A DNA stretch of 64,000 nt from Leifsonia aquatica (GCF_014190775.1 NZ_JACHVP010000004.1:124001-188000); one strand, 5' to 3'; counted from the first letter of the stretch, positions 48,162 to 57,686 are shown. Notes: a model not told the origin generated them from the letters alone. Numbers and translations are program-made.

Positions 48162-49043
48162 GAAGAGCACGGGCGCGTCGAAGACCGCGGCGCCCGGCAC
48201 CTGCGCGTTGGCCGCACCGATCTCGGCTGCGACGGTGAGCGCGCGCCCGAGGTCGGCGCCGGCGTCGAGCGACCCGACCAGGCCGGCGAGGTAGCAGTCC
48301 CCGCTCCCCACGGCGAAGAGCCCGGGGCGGTCGACGGGCGGCACCGCGATGAACTCCCCGGCAGCGGTCGCGGCGACAGAGCCCGCCTCCCCGTCGGTGA
48401 CGACGGCGATCCCCGCGCCGCGCTCGACGAGCTGGCGGGCGGAGAGTTCCCGATCGGAGGCGCCGGTCAGGTCGGCCGCCTCGTGGCGGTTCACCTTGAC
48501 GAGCCGCGGGCGGGCCCGGTCGATGATCTCGCCCAGCGCGGGGCCGTGCACGTCGATCGCGAGCAGCACGCCGCGGTCGGCCTCGGCGGCCAGGATGGCG
48601 GCGAACTCGGCCGCATCCGTGCCGACGGGCATGGCGCCCGAGACGGTGAGCCACTCCCCGGGCGCAACGGCTCCCAGCCGCTCCGCGACGGCCTCGAGCG
48701 GCACGTCGAACTCGGTGACCGGCTCGTAGAACTCCGTCAGGCGCCGCGCACCGGTGTCGCACGCGGTGATGCACAGCCGCGTCTCGACGGCGGTCGGGAT
48801 GCGGTCGACCTCCACATCGCTGCCGGTCAGCAGGTCGGCGACCAGGTCGCCGATCCGCCCGCCGAGCGGTGCGACGGCGCGGGTCCGCGCCCCGAGCAGA
48901 GCGAGCGCCCGGGCGACGTTGAGCGATTTGCCTCCGGCCGAGCGGATGACGACGGGAGGGCGGTGGATGCCGCCGAGCTGCACCTCGTCGAGCACGTAGA
49001 CGACGTCGAGGGCCGGGGTCAGCCCGAACGTGTGGATGGTCAT
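48156..49043 (-). CDS. 1-phosphofructokinase/tagatose-6-phosphate kinase-family sugar kinase
   Basis: 295 residues of the FruK/LacC branch of PfkB kinases: TPALDVVYVLDE at the N-terminus, GGKSLNVARALALLG and a C-terminal AVGSGDCYLAG, in which the catalytic Asp is kept though the usual Ala-Gly-Asp is Ser-Gly-Asp. It phosphorylates a sugar phosphate, giving the bisphosphate that a class II aldolase can cleave; such an aldolase gene is at 55474. The start overlaps the preceding kinase gene (ATGA). Tagatose-6-P and fructose-1-P are the leading substrates. Confidence 0.85.
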   Translation of the reverse strand: MTIHTFGLTPALDVVYVLDEVQLGGIHRPPVVIRSAGGKSLNVARALALLGARTRAVAPLGGRIGDLVADLLTGSDVEVDRIPTAVETRLCITACDTGARRLTEFYEPVTEFDVPLEAVAERLGAVAPGEWLTVSGAMPVGTDAAEFAAILAAEADRGVLLAIDVHGPALGEIIDRARPRLVKVNRHEAADLTGASDRELSARQLVERGAGIAVVTDGEAGSVAATAAGEFIAVPPVDRPGLFAVGSGDCYLAGLVGSLDAGADLGRALTVAAEIGAANAQVPGAAVFDAPVLFA

Positions 49044-49999
49044 ACTCTCGCCTCCGCGAGCTCGTCGCGGGTGGCCTGCGCGCCGGTCCCGCCGGTCCCG
49101 CGCACGGAGAGGGATCCTGCGACCGCGGCCCAGCGCAGCCGGTCGGCCTCCTCCTCCACGCCCTCCAGGACGGCCGCGAGATAGCCCGCGTCGAAGCTGT
49201 CGCCCGCGCCGGTCGTGTCGACCACGTCGAGCACCAGCCCGGGAGCCTCGCCGCTGCGCCGGCCGCCCTCGAAGGCGACGCCGCCGTCGGCACCCGCCTT
49301 GACGACGACACGGCAGCCCAGAGCGGAGAGCGCGGCGGCGGCCTCGTCGAGGTCGTCGTGGGCTCGCCCGTCGACCGCCGTGGCGATGGCCAGCGCCTCC
49401 TCACGGTTGGGCAGGAACACATCCACGCGCGGCAGCACCTCGTGCAGGCCCGCCCAGCGTTCGGCCGGATCCCAGTTGGTGTCCAGGCTGATCGTGGCCC
49501 CCGTCGCTGAGATCTCGTCGAGCAGCGCGGGCAGCTCGGCGGCGAGGCCCGGGAGCAGGAAGTACGAGGCGACGTGCACGTGCCGCGGCCGCAACCGGGC
49601 GAGCGTCGCGCGCACCGCCTCCGCCGTCAGCACGGGGATGGTGCCGGGCAGCGTCAGGATGGCGCGGTCGCCCGGCTCGGAGAGCACGACCGAGAGCCCG
49701 GTGGGCCGCTCCGCGTCGATCTCCACGGCCGACACATCCACGCCGCCGTCGCGCAGGCGGTCCAGCACGACCGAGCCGAACTGGTCCGCACCGACGACCG
49801 CCGCGAGCGCCGTGCGCACGCCCAGCCGGGCCAGACCGCACGCGACGATCGCGGCGCTGCCGCCGAGCAGCAGCTCCGCCGAGTCGAGCAGCTGCTCCGC
49901 CTGGCCGAACCGCGGCACCGTGTCGCCGGTGAGCAGGAGGTCGGGGTTGGCGTCGCCGACGACCAGCACGTCCACAGCAGCATCCGTCACGCCGGTCAT
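49040..49999 (-). CDS. Ribokinase-type PfkB carbohydrate kinase
   Basis: 319 residues. GDANPDLLLTGD near the start, LLGGSAAIVACGLARLG (substrate-side glycine pair), DTNWDPAERW and the ATP/anion-hole motif DTTGAGDSFDAGYL are complete. It probably phosphorylates the free sugar delivered by the ABC transporter. ATGA overlaps at both ends tie it to the permease and to the second kinase. Confidence 0.9.
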   Translation of the reverse strand: MTGVTDAAVDVLVVGDANPDLLLTGDTVPRFGQAEQLLDSAELLLGGSAAIVACGLARLGVRTALAAVVGADQFGSVVLDRLRDGGVDVSAVEIDAERPTGLSVVLSEPGDRAILTLPGTIPVLTAEAVRATLARLRPRHVHVASYFLLPGLAAELPALLDEISATGATISLDTNWDPAERWAGLHEVLPRVDVFLPNREEALAIATAVDGRAHDDLDEAAAALSALGCRVVVKAGADGGVAFEGGRRSGEAPGLVLDVVDTTGAGDSFDAGYLAAVLEGVEEEADRLRWAAVAGSLSVRGTGGTGAQATRDELAEARV

Positions 50000-50880
50000 C
50001 CCTTGAGTCCCGAGAAGGTCATCGTCGCGATGAACTGCCGCTGCGCGAACAGGAAGAACAGGATGAGGGGAAGCGTGGCGATCACGTTGCCCGCCATGAT
50101 GAGGCTCCAATCGGTCTGGTGCGCGCCCTGGAAGTTCGCGATGCCCAGCTGCAGCGTGAACGACGACGGGTCGTTGATCGCGATCAGGGGCCAGACGAGG
50201 TCGTTCCACGCGCCGAGCAGCGTGAAGATCGCGAGCGTGGCGAGCGCGGGCCGGGCGAGCGGCAGCACGATGCGGAAGAACACCTGCCAGCGGTTGCAGC
50301 CGTCGATCGCACCGGCCTCCTCCAGCTCCGCGGGGAGGGAGAGGAAGAATTGGCGCATCAGGAAGATCCCGAAGGCTGTGGCCAGCCAGGGCACGATCGC
50401 CGCGCCGAGCCCGTTCAGCAGGCCGAGCTTGGCGAACAGGATGTAGGTCGGGATCATCAGCAGCTGGGTCGGGATCATGATCGTCGCGAGGATCATGAGG
50501 AACCCGAAGTTGCGCCCGGCGAACCGCAACCGGGCGAACCCGTAGCCGGCCAGCGAGCACAGGATGATGTTCGACACGATCGCGGTCGCCGACACGACGA
50601 CGGTGTTGCCGAGCCAGAGCAGGATGTCCGTCTGACCGAACAGCTTCGCGTAGCCGTCCAGCGTGAAGTGCGACGGGATGAACGGCGGCGGGAACGCCAC
50701 CAGTTCCTTCGCCGGCGAGAACGACGCCAGCGCCATCTGCGCGAACGGCACCAGGAACAGGATCGCGATCGGGAACAGCACGAAGTGCCACCCGCTGAGC
50801 TTGCGCTTCCGCGAGCGCGGCTGCGGCTCGTCCGCGACCTGGCGGGCGGCCTGCGAGACCTCGTCGAGAACCGTCGTCAT
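49996..50880 (-). CDS. Sugar ABC transporter permease (MalG type), second sugar island
   Basis: 294 residues with six membrane segments. EAA loop: EEAGAIDGCNRWQVFFRIVLP; the C-terminus FIATMTFSGLKG is typical. Overlaps its MalF-type partner by 1 nt and the kinase by 4 nt. No ATPase gene nearby; a shared ATPase is expected. Confidence 0.92.
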   Translation of the reverse strand: MTTVLDEVSQAARQVADEPQPRSRKRKLSGWHFVLFPIAILFLVPFAQMALASFSPAKELVAFPPPFIPSHFTLDGYAKLFGQTDILLWLGNTVVVSATAIVSNIILCSLAGYGFARLRFAGRNFGFLMILATIMIPTQLLMIPTYILFAKLGLLNGLGAAIVPWLATAFGIFLMRQFFLSLPAELEEAGAIDGCNRWQVFFRIVLPLARPALATLAIFTLLGAWNDLVWPLIAINDPSSFTLQLGIANFQGAHQTDWSLIMAGNVIATLPLILFFLFAQRQFIATMTFSGLKG

Positions 50881-51833
50881 CAGAACGCCTCCGAACCGCG
50901 GCGACGCTGGACGACCACGACGCCGATGGTGATGAGCAGCGTCACCGCGAAGAGCACGTAGGCCGCGGCCGAGCCGTAGCCGAACTCCAGCGCGTGGAAC
51001 GCCTTGTCGTACAGGAAGTAGACGATCGTCTTCGTCGCGTCGAGGGGCCCGCCGCGGGTCGTCGTGTAGACGAGGTCGAAGAGCTGGATCGCCTGGATGG
51101 TCTGCCAGACCGCCACGAACGCGGTCACCGGAGCGAGCTGCGGCCAGACGATCCTCCAGAACGTCTGCCACCGGTTCGCGCCGTCGATGCGGGCGGCCTC
51201 GATCAGGTCGCCGGGCACATCCTGCAGCGCCGCCAGGTAGATGACGGTCGTGAAGGCCGCGGACCCCCAGAGCGACATGATCGCGATGACGAGCATGGCC
51301 TGCTTCGGGTCGTCGAGCCAGCCCTGCTGCGGCAGGTGCAGCACGCGCAGCACGTTGTTCACGAGACCGAACTGCGGGCTGAACAGGTAGGTCGAGAGGA
51401 TGCCGGTGGAGGCCGCCGACGCGACGAACGGGACGAAGATCGCGGTGCGGTAGAAGCCCATCCACCGGATGCGCCGGTTGAGCGCGACGGCGAGGAAGAG
51501 GCCAAGCAGCACCGACGCCGGCACGAACAGGAGGGTGAAGCCCACGGTGTTGAGCACGGCGTTGCCGAACTCCGCGTCGCCGATCAGCTGCGCGTAGTTG
51601 TCGCCGCCGACCCAGGTCGCCTCACTGAACCCGTCCCAGTCCTGGAACGAGAGCACGAACGCCCAGACCGCGGGGAAGATCGAGAGGCCGAGGATGATGA
51701 TGGTCGCCGGGGCGACGAAGCCCCAGCCGGTGAGCGCCGAGGTGAGCCCGCGGCGCCGACGCGCCTTCCGCGCCCCGGCGGCGTCCGAAGACGCGCCGGG
51801 CCGCGGGAGCGCATGGGCGGTGGTGTCTGCCAT
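50880..51833 (-). CDS. Sugar ABC transporter permease (MalF type), second sugar island
   Basis: 317 residues. An Arg/Ala-rich cytoplasmic N-terminus of about 35 residues is followed by six membrane segments. EAA loop: IEAARIDGANRWQTFWRIVWP. The ATG at 51833 lies 19 nt after the binding-protein stop; the in-frame codons upstream of it would overlap that gene. Confidence 0.92.
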   Translation of the reverse strand: MADTTAHALPRPGASSDAAGARKARRRRGLTSALTGWGFVAPATIIILGLSIFPAVWAFVLSFQDWDGFSEATWVGGDNYAQLIGDAEFGNAVLNTVGFTLLFVPASVLLGLFLAVALNRRIRWMGFYRTAIFVPFVASAASTGILSTYLFSPQFGLVNNVLRVLHLPQQGWLDDPKQAMLVIAIMSLWGSAAFTTVIYLAALQDVPGDLIEAARIDGANRWQTFWRIVWPQLAPVTAFVAVWQTIQAIQLFDLVYTTTRGGPLDATKTIVYFLYDKAFHALEFGYGSAAAYVLFAVTLLITIGVVVVQRRRGSEAF

Positions 51834-51852
51834 TCGCGTGTCCCCGCCGCTC

Positions 51853-53175
51853 CTACTTGTCCTTGGCCAGGGCCGCGTCCGCCGTCTTCGCGGCCTGTTC
51901 GAGGGCCGCCTTCGGCTCACCCTCGCCCTGGAGCACCTGCGAGATCGACTTGCCGACGGCGACAGACAGGGCCGCGTATCCCTTCGTCGTCGGGCGGGTC
52001 TGCTTCACGTTCGCCGAGTTGGCGACGAACACCTCGTAGCCGGGGTACTCCGCGGCCTCCTTGGCGACCGCCTCGGACGACGCCTCCGACGAGCGCAGCG
52101 GGAGGTTGCCGATCGCGACGTTGAAGCGCTCGTCCTGCTCGGCCGAGGTCAGCCACTGGGCGAACTGGGTGGCCCAGTACGCGCGGTTCTTGTCGTGGTG
52201 ATCGAAGAGCGCCCAGATGTCGGGGCCCGACACGGTCTGGTGGTCGCCGTTCGTGCCCGGGAGCGGGACGACGCCGTACTTCGTGCCGCCGGTCTTGAGG
52301 TCCGAGAGCTGCCACGGACCGGAGGTGATCATCCCGATGCGGTCGTTGACGAACAGCTGTCCGAACTTCACATCCGTCTGGTCGAGGTAGACGCTTTTGT
52401 CGTCGACGGCCATCGAGCGGAGGAACGACAGGGCGTCGTCACCGGCCGGGGAGGCGAACTCCGCCTTGGTGGCGTCGTCGTTCAGGATGGCGCCGCCGTT
52501 CTGCCAGAGGTGCGGCCAGTACTGCCAGGTGGTCTCCTCGCTGCCCGACACGGAGTAGCCGTAGCCGTAGATGTGGTTGGCCTCGTCGGTCAGCTTCTTC
52601 GCCGCCGTGCGGAAGTCGTCCCACGTCCAGTCGGCCGTCGGGTACGCCAGGCCGGCCTTGTCGAAGAGGGTCTTGTTGTAGAGCAGGCCGATGTTGTCGA
52701 CGACCGCGGGGAAGCCGATGACCTTCTTGCCCGTCGGCTGCGCGGTGCCGCGGGCGGCCGCGGTGAACTCGTCCCACTTCACCTCCGGCTTCTTCACGTC
52801 GGCCGAGATGTCGAGCGTGCGTCCCGAGTCCTCCAGCTGCCCGGCCCACGAGCCGAACGCGTAGGACATGTCGGGGTACTGGTCGCCTGCGAAGCCGGCG
52901 GACAGCTTCTGCAGCAGCTGGTCGGTCGAGGAGGCTCCCGGGGAGAGGTTGATCGTGACGTTCGGGTGCTCCTTCTCGAACTCCTTCGCGAGCCCCACGA
53001 TGACCTTCTGAGCGGCGTCGGCCTGTCCCGACCACACCTCGATCTCGACCTTGGCCTTCGTGTCGAGCGTGGTCGCGCCCTGCGAGCCGCTGCACCCGGC
53101 GAGTGCGGCGACGCCCACGGTGGCGGCGAGGACGGCGGTGGCGCGGAGCGCCCTCCGGCGGAATGGGGTCAGCAT
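51853..53175 (-). CDS. Sugar ABC transporter substrate-binding lipoprotein, second sugar island
   Basis: 440 residues. Signal peptide with lipobox LAGC (Cys28). Family 1 solute-binding features: VEIEVWSGQADAAQ, FEKEHPNVTINLSPG, NIGLLYNKTLFDKAG and ITSGPWQLSDLK. Gly-Gly and Trp-rich stretch WQYWPHLWQNGG is a likely sugar contact. It is followed by the permeases and the two kinases, and preceded by the SIS isomerase gene with an 88-nt gap. AAGGGAGA lies upstream of the ATG. Confidence 0.92.
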   Translation of the reverse strand: MLTPFRRRALRATAVLAATVGVAALAGCSGSQGATTLDTKAKVEIEVWSGQADAAQKVIVGLAKEFEKEHPNVTINLSPGASSTDQLLQKLSAGFAGDQYPDMSYAFGSWAGQLEDSGRTLDISADVKKPEVKWDEFTAAARGTAQPTGKKVIGFPAVVDNIGLLYNKTLFDKAGLAYPTADWTWDDFRTAAKKLTDEANHIYGYGYSVSGSEETTWQYWPHLWQNGGAILNDDATKAEFASPAGDDALSFLRSMAVDDKSVYLDQTDVKFGQLFVNDRIGMITSGPWQLSDLKTGGTKYGVVPLPGTNGDHQTVSGPDIWALFDHHDKNRAYWATQFAQWLTSAEQDERFNVAIGNLPLRSSEASSEAVAKEAAEYPGYEVFVANSANVKQTRPTTKGYAALSVAVGKSISQVLQGEGEPKAALEQAAKTADAALAKDK

Positions 53176-53263
53176 CTTCGGTTCTCCCTTGTGATTCTGC
53201 TGGTGTCGGATTCTGTCCTGCCCGGCTGCGGGTCAGTCGGGCACGACGGAGCGGGCTGCGGGG

Positions 53264-54145
53264 TCAGCCCAGCACGATGGAACGGGTCAGGTGGCGCGGA
53301 GCATCGGGGTTCAGGCCGGCGCGCTCGGCGACGGCGACGGCGAGACGCTGCGCCTGGGCGAGCTCGATCAGCGGGTCGGAGGCGCTCACGCGGACCGTGG
53401 CGCCGGTGCGCTCGATGTCGGCGACGAGGCTCTGCTCGGAGGGTCCGATGATCCAGACGAGCGAGCGCTCGTCGGCCACGGCGAGCGGGCCGTGCCGGTA
53501 GTCGAGCGCCGGGTACGACTCGGCCCAGGCCTGCGCGGCCTCGCGGATCTTGAGGGCGGCCTCCTGGGCCAGGCCGTAGGTCCAGCCGCTGCCGAGGTAG
53601 ACGAAGTGCGTGCGGCCGTCGAGGTCGACGTCGAGCGGACGGCCGAGCACGGCGGCGGCCTCGTCGGGGAGAGCGCTGACGTCCTGACCCACGGCGTGGC
53701 GGGCGAGGAGGAGGAAGGTGGTCGGGAAGCGGGTCTGCACGACCGACTCCTCGTCGGCGAAGTCGAGCAGCAGCACGTCGTCGGCGCGCTGGGCGACCGG
53801 CGAGTCCGCCACACCCGTGACGGCGATGGTGCGCACGCCGGCCGGGATGACGTCGAGCGCATCCAGGACCTCGGTCGTGGTGCCCGAGCGGCTGAGCAGG
53901 AGCACGGCGTCGTAGTCGCGCCACGTCCAGGGCTCCGACGCGTAGGCCGCATCGGTGATGCCGAGGCCGGCGCCCTCGCGGAGGTAGGCGAACGACTCGG
54001 CGACGAATGCGGAGGTGCCGCAGCCGAGCACGAGCATGCTCTCGCCGGGACGAGCGAGCAGCGCGGTCGCGATGTCGGCGCGGGTGGTGAGCGCTTCGCG
54101 CCAGATGTCCGGCTGGCTGGCGATTTCGCTGGAGGTGAGTGTCAC
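53264..54145 (-). CDS. SIS-domain sugar-phosphate isomerase/deaminase (AgaS/GlmS-like)
   Basis: 293 residues in two SIS domains. GCGTSAFVAES and LLSRSGTTTEVLDAL form the phosphosugar site of the first; YLGSGWTYGLAQEAALKIREA and ALDYRHGPLA belong to the second, the arrangement of GlmS C-termini and AgaS. Expected to isomerise (and perhaps deaminate) a hexose- or hexosamine-6-phosphate. The GTG start at 54145 has AGGAG upstream. First gene of the minus-strand operon, divergent from an amidohydrolase gene. Confidence 0.85.
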   Translation of the reverse strand: MTLTSSEIASQPDIWREALTTRADIATALLARPGESMLVLGCGTSAFVAESFAYLREGAGLGITDAAYASEPWTWRDYDAVLLLSRSGTTTEVLDALDVIPAGVRTIAVTGVADSPVAQRADDVLLLDFADEESVVQTRFPTTFLLLARHAVGQDVSALPDEAAAVLGRPLDVDLDGRTHFVYLGSGWTYGLAQEAALKIREAAQAWAESYPALDYRHGPLAVADERSLVWIIGPSEQSLVADIERTGATVRVSASDPLIELAQAQRLAVAVAERAGLNPDAPRHLTRSIVLG

Positions 54146-54216
54146 GAGGTGCTCCTGTGGGTCGGTGGCGGTGCTGCGCACTCCGTTGCGCGTTGGACTT
54201 ATCATTGGCGGACATT

Positions 54217-54267
54217 GAGCGTTTGACAACGAAACTGTGCAGATCGCTCACTATGCCTGATCGTTTG
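54217..54267. promoter_or_regulatory. Repeated half-sites in the SIS/amidohydrolase divergent region
   Basis: GAGCGTTTG (54217-54225) and GATCGTTTG (54259-54267), 42 bp apart (four helical turns). Closely related GAGCGATTC and GATCGATTC flank the deoR promoter at 57687 and 57720. A plus-strand TTGACA and a minus-strand TTGTCA overlap the first. Candidate binding sites of the island's DeoR protein. Confidence 0.45.
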
Positions 54268-54284
54268 TTACAGAGAGGTTTCGC

Positions 54285-55367
54285 ATGCCCCACAACGACC
54301 CGCTCGAGGCCGGCCGCGCGCCGCTCGCCGACCTGCGACTCGCCGACTGGGCGCCCCGCAGCCAGTTGCGTGCCCGGGCGACCGCCGTGCCCCGGCCCGC
54401 GCATCCCGTGGTCGACATCCACAACCACCTCGGCCGGTGGCTGACCGACGGCGGATGGATGATCGACGACGTGCCCGCGCTGGTCGCGCTCATGGACGAA
54501 TGCGGCGTCGAGACGATCGTCAACCTCGACGGGCTCTGGGGCGAGGAGGTCACGGCGAACGTCGAGCGGTACGACCGGGCGTACGACGGCCGGTTCGTCA
54601 CGTTCTGCCAGCTGGAGTGGGAGCTCCTCGCCGAGCCCGGCGGGGTGGCGCGACTGATCGCGTCGCTCGACGACAGCGCGGCTCGCGGCGCCCGGGGCGT
54701 CAAGGTGTGGAAGAGCCTCGGCCTGACCGTGCGCGACGCCGACGGCTCGCTGATCCTCCCGGACGACCCGCGCGTGATCGAGGTGCCGGCGCACGCGGGC
54801 GGGCTCGGCCTCCCGGTGCTCATTCACACGGCCGACCCGATCGCCTTCTTCGAGCCGCTCGACCGGCACAACGAGCGGCTCGACGAGCTCGCCGGCGTCC
54901 CGGAATGGTGGTTCGGCGATGCGTCGCTGCACCCGACGTTCGACCGCCTGCTGGCGGCGCATGCCGCGCTCGTGCTGGCCTGCCCGGGGACGACCTTCAT
55001 CGGTGCGCACGCCGGCTGCGCCGCCGAGGATCTCGACCGCGTCGAGCGCCTCCTCGTCGCCGCGCCGAACTACACGATCGACACCGCCGGGCGCATGGCG
55101 GAGCTCGGGCGGCAGCCGCGGCGCTTCGCGCGGCTCGTCGCCGACCATCCCGACCGCGTGCTCTTCGGCACCGACATCTACCCGGTGACGGCGGACCAGT
55201 ACCGCCTGCACTACCGGTTCTTCGAGAGCGCCGACGAGGGCTTCGGCTACGACCCCGACAGCGAGGTGCCGGGCCAGGGCCGCTGGGACGTCTCCGCCCT
55301 CGCGCTCGACCCGAGCCTCCTGGAGGCGGTGTACCGCGGCAACGCGCGCCGCGTCCTCGGCCTCTGA
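54285..55367 (+). CDS. Amidohydrolase-2-type TIM-barrel hydrolase
   Basis: 360 residues. Metal motif VDIHNHLGRW, GVKVWKSLGL (Lys), LIHTADP, GAHAGC and FGTDIYP are the landmarks of the amidohydrolase-2 (ACMSD/LigW/lactonase) group. In a sugar island it may hydrolyse a sugar lactone or deacylate a sugar; which one cannot be told. Divergent from the SIS operon. It ends at a convergent junction marked by a large palindrome. Confidence 0.82.
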   Translation: MPHNDPLEAGRAPLADLRLADWAPRSQLRARATAVPRPAHPVVDIHNHLGRWLTDGGWMIDDVPALVALMDECGVETIVNLDGLWGEEVTANVERYDRAYDGRFVTFCQLEWELLAEPGGVARLIASLDDSAARGARGVKVWKSLGLTVRDADGSLILPDDPRVIEVPAHAGGLGLPVLIHTADPIAFFEPLDRHNERLDELAGVPEWWFGDASLHPTFDRLLAAHAALVLACPGTTFIGAHAGCAAEDLDRVERLLVAAPNYTIDTAGRMAELGRQPRRFARLVADHPDRVLFGTDIYPVTADQYRLHYRFFESADEGFGYDPDSEVPGQGRWDVSALALDPSLLEAVYRGNARRVLGL

Positions 55368-55411
55368 CCCCGCGCTCTAACCCCCGCGAGATTTGTGCTC
55401 GCCGCGTTGCG

Positions 55412-55466
55412 CATTCGTGCCGAATCGCGGGAAAGCGCATCGCTTTCCCGCGATTCGGCACGAATG
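55412..55466. repeat. Intergenic palindrome, family B copy 2 (perfect)
   Basis: A perfect 26-bp stem (55412-55437 with 55441-55466) and a 3-nt loop, between the convergent amidohydrolase and aldolase stops. The outer 13 bases of each arm are those of the family B copy at 18160. Very stable; two-way terminator candidate. Confidence 0.9.
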
Positions 55467-55473
55467 TCGCGCG

Positions 55474-56334
55474 CTAAGAGGCGGGGAGGCGGGAGTCGAC
55501 GACGCGGCAGAAGCGCGCGACGAGGTCCGCCATGGCGGCGCGCGCGTCGCGCGTGTACTTGCGTGGGTCCACGGCGTCGGGCTGCGCAGCCAGCGCCTCC
55601 CGCAGCGATGCCGTGAAGGCGATGTTGAGCGCCGTTCCGACGTTGACCTTGCGGATGCCGGCGGCGACCGCATCCGCGATGATCGCGTCGGCGACGCCCG
55701 ACGAGCCGTGCAGCACGAGCGGCACCGGGACGGCCACGGCGAGCCGCGCGATCAGCTCGAGGTCGAGCTGCGCCGAGCGGTCGCGCATGGCGTGCGAGCT
55801 GCCGACCGCGACGGCCAGGCCGTCCACGCCGGTGGCGGCGACGAAGGCCGCCGCCTCGTCCGGGTCGGTGCGCACTCCGGGCGCGTGCGCGCCGTCCTTG
55901 CCGCCGATCTCGCCGAGCTCGGCCTCCACCCAGACCCCCACGTCATGGGCGCGCGCCACGACCTCGCGCGTCGCCGCCACGTTGTCGGCGTAGGGGAGGC
56001 GGGAGGCGTCGAACATGATCGACCCGACGCCGAACTCCTGCGCGCGGTCGAGCACGCGCGCGACGAGAGCGCGATCCTCGATGTGGTCGAGGTGGATGCC
56101 GAGCGGCGACCCGGAGGCCTCCGCGGCCTCCCGGCACGCGGCCAGCAGCGGCTCCGGAGCACCGCGGAACGCGATGGCGTTCTCGCTGAGCTGCAGGAGC
56201 GCGGCCGAGCCGGCCTCCGCCGCCCCGGCCGCCACGGCCTCCACGTGATCGAGCGAGAGCACGTTGAACGCCGCTACGGCGCTGCCGCTGGCACCCGCCG
56301 CCGCGACGAGCTCTCGCGTCGGCGCGAGCGTCAC
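55474..56334 (-). CDS. Class II fructose/tagatose-bisphosphate aldolase (GatY/KbaY type)
   Basis: 286 residues from GTG 56334. Zinc ligands and active site: HLDH (81-84), AELGEIGG, VLHGSSG and NVGTALN. Cleaves a ketose-1,6-bisphosphate to dihydroxyacetone phosphate and an aldehyde phosphate. With the SIS isomerase and the 1-PFK-like kinase it completes a lower pathway of tagatose-6-P type. The start overlaps the GH4 stop by 4 nt. Confidence 0.88.
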   Translation of the reverse strand: MTLAPTRELVAAAGASGSAVAAFNVLSLDHVEAVAAGAAEAGSAALLQLSENAIAFRGAPEPLLAACREAAEASGSPLGIHLDHIEDRALVARVLDRAQEFGVGSIMFDASRLPYADNVAATREVVARAHDVGVWVEAELGEIGGKDGAHAPGVRTDPDEAAAFVAATGVDGLAVAVGSSHAMRDRSAQLDLELIARLAVAVPVPLVLHGSSGVADAIIADAVAAGIRKVNVGTALNIAFTASLREALAAQPDAVDPRKYTRDARAAMADLVARFCRVVDSRLPAS

Positions 56335-57644
56335 CGGGCCGCCTCGAGCGTGCCGCCGAGGGCGACCGGCAGGAGCGCCGCGTGGCGAGCGGTCAGCTCG
56401 TCACACAGCGCCCAGATCTGCTCCGGGGTGAGGGACGACGACGCGTTCGGGTCGGTCAGCACGGCGCGGCGCACGAGCTCGGGGTCGCCCGTGCGGGCGG
56501 CCTCGATCGCGAGCTCGGCGACCGACAGGTAGGTGCGGTTGAGCGCAGCGCCCTGCACCGGGATGGAGCCGAACGGCAGCGGGTGCACGCCGCTCGCGTC
56601 GACCCGGCTGGGCACCTCGACGACCGCCCCCTGCGGGAGGTTGTCGATCAGCCCGTCGTTGACCACGTTGGCGTGGATGATCCGCTCGGTGCCGGTGAGG
56701 ATCGAGTGGATGACCTGGGGCGCGTACTCGGCGGCGCCCTCCTCCAGCTCCAGCGGCTCCCCCGCGGCGAGTGCGGCCCGGGCGTGCTCGAACTCGGCGA
56801 CGTTCTCCTCCGAGATGCCGATGTACTCGAGCGGTCGCAGGCGGAACCGCTCGATCTGCTCGGGCGAGCGCAGGAACCAGTCCAGGTACTCGGACGAGTG
56901 CTCGCTGGTCTCGGTCGGGTAGTAGCCGATGCGCGTGAAGATCTCGACGCGCACGCGGCGGCGCAGCTCGGGATCGCGCTCGATGGCCTCCCGGAGGCGG
57001 GGGTAGAGGTCCTCGCCGTCGCGCGACCACTCGACGAGCCACGCCTGGTGGTTGACGCCCGCGGCGCGGTAGTGGGTCCCCTCCATCGGCACGCCGATCA
57101 GCGCGCAGAGGTCGTGGACCGTCCAGTAGACGCTGTGGCAGAGGCCGACAGTCTTGATGGAGGGCGCCACGACCGACATCCACCACACGTTCATCGCCAT
57201 CGGGTTCGTGTAGTTGAGGAACCAGGCGTCGGGGCAGAGGTCGAGCATGTCGGCGGCGATGCCGGAGAGCACGGGGAAGGTGCGCAGTGCGCGGAACACG
57301 CCGCCGACACCGGTCGTGTCGCCGATCGTCTGCAGCAGGCCGGCCGCGGCCGGGACCTCCAGGTCGACCCGGGTGGCGTCGATGCCGCCGACCTGGATCA
57401 TGTTGACCACGAAGTCCGCGCCCGTCAGGGCCTCCCGGCGGTCGAGCGTCGCCACGATCTCCGCGGTGCGCCCGAAGCGCGCGGCCACCTGCTCGGCGGT
57501 GCCCTGGGCGACGTGGAGGCGCTCGGCGTCGATGTCGTGCAGCACGATGCGCAGCGGCGGCAGGTCGTCGAAACGGAACAGGTCGGCGAGGAGCTGGCGG
57601 GTGAAGACGACGCTCCCGGCTCCGAGGAAGACAATCTGAGGCAT
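56331..57644 (-). CDS. GH4-family glycosidase, alpha-galactosidase-like (MelA type)
   Basis: 437 residues. NAD-binding GAGSVVFTRQ at the N-terminus, NYTNPMAMNVW, then LCHSVYW (metal-binding Cys169 and His170) and GVNHQAW. GH4 enzymes use NAD+ and Mn2+ in an oxidation-elimination mechanism. CHSV is the metal motif of alpha-galactosidase/glucuronidase-type members. Cytoplasmic; acts on imported glycosides. ATG 57644 is chosen, with AGGA upstream. Operon with the aldolase and divergent from deoR. Confidence 0.9.
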   Translation of the reverse strand: MPQIVFLGAGSVVFTRQLLADLFRFDDLPPLRIVLHDIDAERLHVAQGTAEQVAARFGRTAEIVATLDRREALTGADFVVNMIQVGGIDATRVDLEVPAAAGLLQTIGDTTGVGGVFRALRTFPVLSGIAADMLDLCPDAWFLNYTNPMAMNVWWMSVVAPSIKTVGLCHSVYWTVHDLCALIGVPMEGTHYRAAGVNHQAWLVEWSRDGEDLYPRLREAIERDPELRRRVRVEIFTRIGYYPTETSEHSSEYLDWFLRSPEQIERFRLRPLEYIGISEENVAEFEHARAALAAGEPLELEEGAAEYAPQVIHSILTGTERIIHANVVNDGLIDNLPQGAVVEVPSRVDASGVHPLPFGSIPVQGAALNRTYLSVAELAIEAARTGDPELVRRAVLTDPNASSSLTPEQIWALCDELTARHAALLPVALGGTLEAAR

Positions 57645-57686
57645 GCTGCGATCCTGCGATAGTGTGTCTACTCCGCGCAACAGATT

